The notes under the pieces are model-generated. The model did no database searches, had not been told where the DNA came from, and saw nothing but the letters and a program-made list of their open reading frames with translations. From contig CALBWZ010000168.1 in NCBI GenBank assembly GCA_937893415.1, forward strand, positions 1 through 5,696: DNA of 5,696 nucleotides. The letters run 5' to 3'. Numbering within the stretch: the stretch's first letter is position 1; each line of letters starts with the position of its first letter. Origin of the DNA: an uncultured Comamonadaceae bacterium. GTDB taxonomy: Bacteria; Pseudomonadota; Gammaproteobacteria; Burkholderiales; Burkholderiaceae_C. The translations under genes were made by a program, and so were the position numbers. Positions 1-4,994 of the stretch are shown one piece after another.

Positions 1-99
1 GTGTCTACTGCAATGGTGCCATTCTTACTCGGGGCCATTATGGTGTCCTGGTTTGGATTACAACGCCGTAAATGGCAACAAGGAAGCAGTGATGAGTAA
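1..99 (+). CDS. C-terminal end of an upstream ABC sugar permease (MalF-type), partial
   Basis: The first reading frame is open from base 1 and stops at the TAA at 97-99, giving 32 residues of a protein that begins before the window. Residues 5-20 (MVPFLLGAIMVSWFGL) form one hydrophobic segment, followed by a basic stretch (QRRKWQQ), as expected for the last transmembrane helix and cytoplasmic tail of an integral membrane protein. The next gene is a MalG-type permease whose start codon overlaps this stop (ATGAGTAA at 92-99). Paired permease genes are normally arranged this way in carbohydrate ABC importers, so the MalF-type partner is the best reading. The fragment carries no EAA loop or other diagnostic motif, so the identity rests on the neighbour and the tail topology. 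Another small membrane component of the transporter cannot be excluded. Confidence 0.65.
   Translation: MSTAMVPFLLGAIMVSWFGLQRRKWQQGSSDE
81..86 (+). promoter_or_regulatory. Ribosome binding site that fixes the MalG-type permease start
   Basis: AGGAAG lies five bases before the ATG at 92. The in-frame ATG at 53 has no purine-rich site before it and would add 13 residues that lie inside the coding sequence of the upstream gene. The start at 92 is therefore preferred, giving an 8-base stop/start overlap (ATGAGTAA) typical of translational coupling. Confidence 0.6.
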
Positions 100-991
100 C
101 AAGGTGGCTTCTGCGGACAGCATATTGACCGATAACAGCGAGGGAATGAATTACCTCGCCAATATCCCACGGCGTATCGTCACGCTGTACATCCCACTTT
201 TTATCATCACGGTGATTCTTATTTTTCCGTTTTACTGGATGGGCATTACAGCCATCAAGCCGAATGAGCAGCTGCTGGATTTAGACACGCACAGTCCGTT
301 TTGGACTTGGAATCCCACGTTTGATCATATCCGTGCGTTGCTCTTTGAAACCGATTATCCCAATTGGCTTTGGAACACCATGTTCATCTCGGTGTCTGCA
401 ACTGCGCTGTCATTGGTTGCCAGTGTGTTTGCCGCTTACGGTATCACCAGGGTTCGTTTTAAGGGGGCCGAGATGGTGGGCGGCGCAATATTTTTGGCTT
501 ACTTGGTGCCGCCGTCCATTTTGTTTATTCCGCTTTCGACCGTTGTGTACCAGTACGGGTTGTTTGATACGCCATTTGCATTGATATTGACCTATCCCAC
601 TATTTTGATTCCATTTTCAACGTGGTTGTTGATGGGCTATTTCAAATCTATTCCTTATGAGCTAGAGGAGTGTGCGTTGGTAGACGGCGCTACCCGTTGG
701 CAAATTCTGACTCGAATCATTGTGCCCTTGGCCATACCCGGATTGATTTCCGCCTCTATTTTTTCATTGACTTTGTGTTGGAACGAGTTTATTTACGCAC
801 TGACATTCATCACGTCTACAGAAAATAAAACAGTACCCGTCGCTATTTTGTCGGCGTTCACCGATGGTGACCAATACCGCTGGGGCTCTTTGATGGCGGG
901 TTCGCTTGTCGGCACCTTGCCGCTGGTTATTTTGTATGCTTTTTTTGTTGAACATTACGTGAGTGCAATGACTGGTGCTGTCAAAGAGTAA
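92..991 (+). CDS. Carbohydrate ABC transporter permease (MalG family)
   Basis: This is a 299-residue inner-membrane subunit of a binding-protein-dependent sugar importer. It would pair with the upstream permease to form the translocation pore and dock on an ATPase not present in this window. Hydrophobic segments at about residues 31-51, 97-118, 128-150, 160-181, 207-229 and 268-287 give the six helices usual for MalG-type subunits. The ATPase-coupling EAA loop is at residues 190-216: E190, E192, E193, A195, the conserved G199, and IVPLAIPG at its end. The segment WNEFIYALTF at 230-239 is also typical of this family. Length is close to the family norm of 275-300. A charged, probably cytoplasmic N-terminal tail of about 30 residues precedes the first helix. 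The start at 92 is chosen over 53 because of the ribosome binding site at 81-86 and the 8-base overlap with the upstream stop. Family assignment is firm; the transported sugar is unknown, and the catabolic genes downstream suggest a sugar or aldonic acid (inference). Confidence 0.9.
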   Translation: MSNKVASADSILTDNSEGMNYLANIPRRIVTLYIPLFIITVILIFPFYWMGITAIKPNEQLLDLDTHSPFWTWNPTFDHIRALLFETDYPNWLWNTMFISVSATALSLVASVFAAYGITRVRFKGAEMVGGAIFLAYLVPPSILFIPLSTVVYQYGLFDTPFALILTYPTILIPFSTWLLMGYFKSIPYELEECALVDGATRWQILTRIIVPLAIPGLISASIFSLTLCWNEFIYALTFITSTENKTVPVAILSAFTDGDQYRWGSLMAGSLVGTLPLVILYAFFVEHYVSAMTGAVKE

Positions 992-1085
992 TCTGCTGGG
1001 CTCGTTTGGGGTCTAGCTTGTGGGCTGCGTCCCGGGCAGTCTCAGTGGGCGTCATGTCAAGCTCAGGCCATCGGCGGTTTGTGCG

Positions 1086-1091
1086 TATAGT
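1086..1091 (+). promoter_or_regulatory. Possible -10 element upstream of the aminotransferase
   Basis: TATAGT matches the sigma-70 -10 consensus at five of six positions and lies 64 bases before the aminotransferase ATG. It sits in the loop of a 6-bp inverted repeat (1080-1085/1095-1100), which could be a regulator site overlapping the promoter. The -35 region is poor, so an activator would be needed if this is used. Chance occurrence is quite possible. Confidence 0.22.
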
Positions 1092-1148
1092 AGCCGCACA
1101 TCCGTCGTAACCAACCTGGTTCGCGCAACGGACCATTGACCACCCTTT

Positions 1149-1152
1149 AGGA
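1149..1152 (+). promoter_or_regulatory. Short ribosome binding site before the aminotransferase; start ambiguous
   Basis: AGGA is the only purine-rich site before the gene. Its spacing is three bases to the ATG at 1156 and nine bases to the ATG at 1162 (sequence ATGACCATG). The longer spacing is closer to optimal, so 1162 may be the main start; the protein differs by two residues only. Confidence 0.4.
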
Positions 1153-1155
1153 TTC

Positions 1156-2325
1156 ATGACCATGCTTAAGACAGCAGCTTCTCTTTCTCGTTTAGGGACT
1201 GAGTCCGCTTTTGATGTGCTCGCACGTGCACAAGCTTTGATGGCCCAAGGCCATGACATCATTAATTTAGGCATTGGGCAGCCAGACTTTAAAACCCCAG
1301 CGCATATTGTTGAGGCAGGTATTCAGGCGCTTAGGGACGGTCACCACGGATACACCCCGGCCAATGGTTTGCCACAGTTGCGCGAGGCGGTTGCTGCAGA
1401 CTTGCAGCGCCGACACGGCTCAGCGGTAGACCCTGATTGCGTGGTCGTGGTGCCTGGCGGTAAGCCCACCATGTTTTTTGCGGTTTTAATGTTTGGCGAA
1501 CCCGGTGCTGAGGTCATGTACCCAAACCCTGGCTTCCCCATTTATGAGTCTGTTATCAAGTACAGCGGCGCAACACCCGTCCCAATTGAGTTGCGCGAAG
1601 ACAAGGGTTTTGCATTGGATGCCGATACAGTACTGGCACAAATCACGCCTGCAACGCGTTTGATTATTATCAATAGTCCGGCGAATCCCACTGGTGGTGT
1701 CACGCCCAAGCAAGAAATTGACAAACTTGTAGCTGGGTTGGCTAAGCACCCTCATGTGGCGCTGTTGTCGGATGAAATCTACAGCCAAATGCTGTACAAC
1801 GGTCGTCCGCATGTCTCACTGTTGAATTACCCAGAGATCCGCGATCGACTTATCGTATTGGACGGTTGGAGTAAGACCTATGCCATGACTGGTTGGCGTT
1901 TGGGTTTTGCCGTTTGGCCCAAATGTTTGGTTGCTGATGTGACGCGTTTATGCATCAACGACCACTCGTGTGTCAATGCGGCTGCCCAATTTGCGGGATT
2001 GGCGGCACTCACTGGGCCGCAAGATGCTGTTGCCGAGATGATGGTGGCGTTTAACCACCGTCGGACGCTGATAGTTGATGCGCTGAACAGCTTGCCTGGT
2101 GTGAGATGTTCAGATGCTGCAGGTGCCTTTTATGCCTTCCCCAATATGTCGGGTACTGGCATGACATCTCGCCAAGCGCAAGACTTGTTTTTGAATGAGG
2201 CCAATGTGGCAACTGTGTCTGGGACCAGTTTTGGCGCATGGGGTGAAGGCTTTGTTCGCTTTTCTTACGCCAACAGCGCTGAGAACATTGAGCGTGCAAT
2301 CGAGCGTATTCGTAAAGTGTTGTAA
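1156..2325 (+). CDS. PLP-dependent aminotransferase, class I/II (fold type I)
   Basis: This 389-residue cytoplasmic enzyme would transfer an amino group between an amino acid and a 2-oxo acid. The full set of AspC-type landmarks is present: INLGIGQPDF at 36-45, aromatic Y66 (GYTPANG), GGKPT at 101-105 for cofactor phosphate contact, Y130 in the GFPIYES segment, NPTG at 177-180 with N177, D206 and Y209 (SDEIY) for the pyridine ring, Schiff-base lysine K240 in SKTYAMTGWRLGF with R248, and R368 (FVRFSYANS) as the expected substrate carboxylate arginine. Length is normal for subgroup I aminotransferases. Start: AGGA at 1149-1152 is only three bases from the ATG at 1156 but nine from a second in-frame ATG at 1162, so the true start may be two codons later. 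The gene sits between an ABC sugar permease and an aldonate-type dehydratase, so the amino acceptor may be a keto acid of that pathway, for example pyruvate or glyoxylate (inference). The exact substrate cannot be read from the motifs. Confidence 0.9.
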   Translation: MTMLKTAASLSRLGTESAFDVLARAQALMAQGHDIINLGIGQPDFKTPAHIVEAGIQALRDGHHGYTPANGLPQLREAVAADLQRRHGSAVDPDCVVVVPGGKPTMFFAVLMFGEPGAEVMYPNPGFPIYESVIKYSGATPVPIELREDKGFALDADTVLAQITPATRLIIINSPANPTGGVTPKQEIDKLVAGLAKHPHVALLSDEIYSQMLYNGRPHVSLLNYPEIRDRLIVLDGWSKTYAMTGWRLGFAVWPKCLVADVTRLCINDHSCVNAAAQFAGLAALTGPQDAVAEMMVAFNHRRTLIVDALNSLPGVRCSDAAGAFYAFPNMSGTGMTSRQAQDLFLNEANVATVSGTSFGAWGEGFVRFSYANSAENIERAIERIRKVL

Positions 2326-2342
2326 GTCTTGTTTGTGGTCAG

Positions 2343-2378
2343 GGTAAGCAGTGACTAAGGGTTAATCAGCAGCTTACC
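2343..2378 (+). repeat. Nested inverted repeat, candidate operator or leader hairpin
   Basis: Perfect 7-bp arms GGTAAGC (2343-2349) and GCTTACC (2372-2378) enclose a second, imperfect palindrome at 2352-2368: TGA-C-TAA, GGG, TTA-A-TCA, with six of seven positions pairing around a three-base centre. The element lies 18 to 53 bases after the aminotransferase stop and ends 57 bases before the dehydratase ATG. No T-run follows, so it does not look like an intrinsic terminator. The 17-bp inner palindrome is the size of a dimeric regulator's site; the outer arms could equally form an RNA hairpin that separates the two messages or protects an end. No regulator gene is present in the window to pair with it. 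Confidence 0.45.
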
Positions 2379-2394
2379 GCGCCTATATCTTTGG

Positions 2395-2400
2395 TAATAT
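2395..2400 (+). promoter_or_regulatory. Possible -10 element upstream of the dehydratase
   Basis: TAATAT lies 35 bases before the dehydratase ATG, just downstream of the inverted repeat at 2343-2378. A weak -35 candidate, CTTACC at 2373-2378, is 16 bases upstream and overlaps the right arm of that repeat, which would suit repression by a protein bound there. The -35 matches only three of six consensus bases. AGATATCT, an 8-bp palindrome, follows at 2417-2424 just ahead of the ribosome binding site AAAGGT (2425-2430). Confidence 0.22.
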
Positions 2401-2435
2401 GATCGCATCAAAATTAAGATATCTAAAGGTCATTT

Positions 2436-4163
2436 ATGAGCCAGCCAACAAACAAACCTTTGCGCAGTCAAGAGTGGTTTGGTCGCCAAGACCGGGACGG
2501 ATTTGCATACCGAAGTTGGGTCAAGGGCAAGGGGGTGCCGCACGACCAATTTGATGGGCGGCCTGTCATTGGTATTTGCAATACTTTTTCAGAACTCACG
2601 CCGTGTAACTCTCATTTCAGAACGCTGGCCGAACAGGTCAAGATTGGTGTGTACGAAGCGGGTGGATTTCCGCTTGAATTTCCTGTTATGTCCTTGGGTG
2701 AGACCTTGCTGCGTCCAACGGCTATGTTGTACCGCAATCTGGCCTCGATGGACGTAGAGGAGAGTTTGCGCGGCAACCCTATTGACGGTACCGTGTTGTT
2801 GATGGGCTGCGACAAAACCACGCCATCGTTGCTCATGGGCGCTTCCAGTGTGAACTTGCCCACCATTGGTGTGAGTGGCGGCCCCATGTTGAACGGCAAA
2901 TGGCGCGGAAAAGAACTCGGTTCAGGCACTGGCGTATGGAGCATGAGTGAGCAGGTCCGTGCTGGCACCATGAAGCTGGCAGATTTCTTTGATGCTGAAA
3001 GCGGCATGCACCGATCGCACGGCCACTGCATGACCATGGGCACTGCATCAACCATGGCGAGTATGGTGGAGGCGCTTGGTATTGGTTTACCAGGCAACGC
3101 TGCTTATCCCGCTGTAGATGGACGACGCAATGTCTTGGCACGTGAGGCAGGCCGTCGCATCGTAGACTTGGTTCGCAAAGACATTACTATTTCACAAATT
3201 CTCACGCGCCAAGCTTTTGAGAATGCCATTAAGACGCTGGCTGCGATTGGTGGGTCAACCAATGCGCTCATTCACTTGACGGCAATTGCTGGGCGTTTAG
3301 GCGTTCAGCTTGAGCTGGATGACTTTGACCGTCTGGGCAGTCGTATGCCTTGTTTGGTCAATCTCCAGCCTTCTGGCGAGTACCTCATGGAGGACTTCTG
3401 TTACGCAGGCGGCGTCCCCGCTGTTATGAAAGCTATTTCAAGCGAGCTGCACTTAGACGTGATCACGGTGACGGGTCACTCGGTGGCTGACAACATAGCC
3501 AGCGCCGAAAACTTTGACCCAAGGGTTATCAAAACCATGGAGAAGCCTTTTAAAGCGGAGGCCGGTATTGCCGTGTTGCATGGTAATTTGGCACCGCGCG
3601 GTGCGGTTATCAAACCCAGCGCGGCAAGCCCGCATTTGCTCAAGCACACAGGGCGCGCCGTGGTGTTTGAAAATGCTGATGATTTCCATGCCCGTATAGA
3701 TGACGAATCGTTGGATGTTGATGAGCACTGCATCCTTGTCCTGAAGAACTGCGGCCCTAAAGGCTATCCCGGTATGGCCGAGGTCGGGAATATGCCTTTA
3801 CCGCCCAAAGTTTTACGCAAAGGTGTCACGGACATGGTGCGTATTTCTGACGCCCGCATGAGTGGCACTGCTTACGGCACAGTTGTGTTGCACGCCGCAC
3901 CTGAGGCTGCTGCTGGTGGCCCTTTGGCGGTTGTACGAAATGGCGACCTCATCACCTTAGACGTTGAAGCAAGAAGCCTAGAGTTGCACGTTGATGCAGC
4001 AGAGCTGCAAGCACGTTTGGCAGATTGGATAGCGCCTGAGCCACCGTTGGCCAGTGGTTACTGGCGTCTTTATTTCGACCATGTGTTGCAAGCGGATGAG
4101 GGAGCCGACTTTGACTTCTTAAAAGGGCAACGCGGCTCATTTGTGCCACGAGACAACCATTGA
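2436..4163 (+). CDS. IlvD/Edd-family dehydratase, probably an aldonic (pentonate-type) acid dehydratase
   Basis: This 575-residue iron-sulfur enzyme is predicted to remove water from a sugar acid to give a 2-keto-3-deoxy acid. Family cysteines for the cluster are visible at C57 (SELTPCNSH), C125 (LLMGCDKTTPS) and C198 (HGHCMTMGTASTM). Mg-site candidates are E89 (SLGE), D126 and K127, the lysine that is carbamylated in characterised members. The C-terminal half carries GPKGYPGMAEVGNMPLP (439-455) and DARMSGTAYGTVVLH (472-485), with S476 the expected catalytic base. Length matches L-arabinonate and D-xylonate dehydratases (about 580-590) better than dihydroxy-acid dehydratase or 6-phosphogluconate dehydratase (usually over 600 in E. 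coli). The DKTTP, MGTASTM and SGTAYGT wording is also of the sugar-acid type. AAAGGT at 2425-2430 lies five bases before the chosen ATG. Neighbouring SDR and FAH-family genes support sugar-acid catabolism rather than valine/isoleucine synthesis. Automated tools may call it IlvD. The exact sugar acid is not determined. Confidence 0.9.
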   Translation: MSQPTNKPLRSQEWFGRQDRDGFAYRSWVKGKGVPHDQFDGRPVIGICNTFSELTPCNSHFRTLAEQVKIGVYEAGGFPLEFPVMSLGETLLRPTAMLYRNLASMDVEESLRGNPIDGTVLLMGCDKTTPSLLMGASSVNLPTIGVSGGPMLNGKWRGKELGSGTGVWSMSEQVRAGTMKLADFFDAESGMHRSHGHCMTMGTASTMASMVEALGIGLPGNAAYPAVDGRRNVLAREAGRRIVDLVRKDITISQILTRQAFENAIKTLAAIGGSTNALIHLTAIAGRLGVQLELDDFDRLGSRMPCLVNLQPSGEYLMEDFCYAGGVPAVMKAISSELHLDVITVTGHSVADNIASAENFDPRVIKTMEKPFKAEAGIAVLHGNLAPRGAVIKPSAASPHLLKHTGRAVVFENADDFHARIDDESLDVDEHCILVLKNCGPKGYPGMAEVGNMPLPPKVLRKGVTDMVRISDARMSGTAYGTVVLHAAPEAAAGGPLAVVRNGDLITLDVEARSLELHVDAAELQARLADWIAPEPPLASGYWRLYFDHVLQADEGADFDFLKGQRGSFVPRDNH

Positions 4164-4191
4164 CAGGCCACGTATGCCAATAATTTTTAAT
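4160..4191 (+). promoter_or_regulatory. Weak candidate internal promoter before the SDR gene
   Basis: A perfect TTGACA (4160-4165) overlaps the dehydratase stop codon (TGA at 4161-4163), and TTTAAT (4186-4191) follows after 20 bases. The spacing is longer than the usual 16-18, so activity would be low if any. The A/T-rich gap may simply be an unstructured leader for the next gene. Confidence 0.18.
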
Positions 4192-4200
4192 ACTATTGAT

Positions 4201-4205
4201 GGAGG
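4201..4205 (+). promoter_or_regulatory. Strong Shine-Dalgarno site for the SDR gene
   Basis: GGAGG, extended to GGAGGTG, ends seven bases before the ATG at 4213. It is the strongest ribosome binding site in the window. It also settles the frame, because a competing out-of-frame ATG sits only four bases earlier, at 4209, with too short a spacing. Confidence 0.7.
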
Positions 4206-4212
4206 TGCATGA

Positions 4213-4968
4213 ATGCGTACAAACATTGCTGTGGTGACTGGTGCAAGCTCTGGAATTGGCCAGGCCTGTGCGCACGCCTTGGTTGCTCAAGGGTGGACAA
4301 CCATGTGTGTGGGCCGAGATGCCAAAAAACTGCAAGACACAATTGCTGCGTTGCCTTCAGAGCAGCGTGGGTTGGCGCAAGCGATGCAGTGCGATGTCAC
4401 CGATCCAGATGCAGTGCAAGCCTTGTTTGATGATGTCTATAAGCGTCACGGGCATCTTGACTTGCTGTTTAACAACGCGGGCATTAACCAACGTGTTGCA
4501 ACCCCTGATGAAGTCAGTGCGTTGGAGTGGCGCAACGTCTTGGCCACCAATTTAGACGGCGCGTTCTATTGTTTGTCGCACGCCTTTCGCATCATGCGTG
4601 CCCAGTCGCCGCAGGGCGGTCGCATCATCAACAACGGCTCTATTTCTGCGCATGTACCTCGTCCTAGCTCCATCTCATATGCCGCTAGCAAGGCCGCTAT
4701 CAATGGCTTGACCCGTGGCGCGGCATTGGACGGACGCCCATTTAACATTGCAGTTGGCCAAATTGATATTGGTAATGTCGCCAGTGCAATGACAGAAAAA
4801 ATGGCATCTGGTGTGTTGCAAGCAGACGGGTCTGTGCGGGCTGAGGCTCGAATGGAAATGAGCAGCGTGGCCAAGACATTTATGGCCATGGTTAACTTGC
4901 CATTGGATGCCAATATCTTTCAAGTCACGGTGATGGCAACGGGTATGCCGTATGTCGGGCGTGGATAA
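4213..4968 (+). CDS. Short-chain dehydrogenase/reductase (classical SDR)
   Basis: This is a 251-residue NAD(P)-dependent oxidoreductase of normal classical SDR length. It has the nucleotide-binding TGASSGIG at 9-16, D61 (CDVTD), NNAG at 87-90, N113 (ATNLDG), S143 (NNGSIS) and the catalytic pair Y156/K160 (SYAASK). After the sixth strand the usual PG is replaced by GQIDIGN (182-188). The end of the second strand reads VGRD (33-36): arginine there often favours NADP, but the following aspartate leaves cofactor choice open. It starts 49 bases after the dehydratase stop, and the FAH-family gene follows after 26 bases, so the three look co-transcribed. By analogy with rhamnose, fucose and pentose diketo pathways it most likely oxidises the C4 hydroxyl of the 2-keto-3-deoxy acid made by the dehydratase (inference). 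It could instead be the sugar 1-dehydrogenase that starts the route. Confidence 0.9.
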   Translation: MRTNIAVVTGASSGIGQACAHALVAQGWTTMCVGRDAKKLQDTIAALPSEQRGLAQAMQCDVTDPDAVQALFDDVYKRHGHLDLLFNNAGINQRVATPDEVSALEWRNVLATNLDGAFYCLSHAFRIMRAQSPQGGRIINNGSISAHVPRPSSISYAASKAAINGLTRGAALDGRPFNIAVGQIDIGNVASAMTEKMASGVLQADGSVRAEARMEMSSVAKTFMAMVNLPLDANIFQVTVMATGMPYVGRG

Positions 4969-4994
4969 ACGATTTTATTTTAGGAGTTTTTGTT

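Larger units (their letters stand above)
992..1155 (+). other. Intergenic gap between permease and aminotransferase
   Basis: There are 164 bases without a supported gene. I see no stem followed by a T-run, so no intrinsic terminator after the permease. A 6-bp inverted repeat (TGTGCG at 1080-1085, CGCACA at 1095-1100) brackets TATAGT, a five-of-six match to a sigma-70 -10 element, at 1086-1091. No good -35 lies at the right distance; the best is CTCAGG at 1062-1067, which is weak. A six-base direct repeat GTGGGC occurs at 1020-1025 and 1045-1050. The gap could carry a promoter or regulator site for the downstream genes, which may form a separate transcription unit, but the support is thin. Confidence 0.4.

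Noticed and set aside
53..91. Upstream in-frame ATG that would extend the MalG-type permease by 13 residues
   Set aside because: No ribosome binding site precedes it, the extension lies within the coding end of the upstream gene, and the ATG at 92 has AGGAAG at good spacing with a classic stop/start overlap.
1020..1050. Direct repeat GTGGGC around CCCGGG in the first intergenic gap
   Set aside because: Six-base copies 25 bases apart in GC-rich sequence are readily expected by chance, and no further copies were noticed.
1054..1110. Short plus-strand open frame of 18 codons in the gap before the aminotransferase, a possible leader peptide
   Set aside because: There is no clear ribosome binding site, no run of regulatory codons and no attenuator-like structure with a T-run after it.
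981..1274. Minus-strand open frame of 97 codons across the permease-aminotransferase gap
   Set aside because: It runs antisense into the aminotransferase start, resembles no family I recognise, and looks like a shadow frame plus intergenic sequence. No minus-strand promoter fits: a TTGACA on that strand at 1060-1055 has no -10 at the right distance.
2612..3097. Long minus-strand open frame (161 codons) inside the dehydratase gene
   Set aside because: It lies wholly opposite a gene with intact family motifs, and its translation has no recognisable domain; it is a coding-strand shadow.
4178..4198. CAATA/TATTG inverted repeat between dehydratase and SDR
   Set aside because: Five weak pairs with an 11-base loop would not form a stable terminator, and there is no T-run after it.
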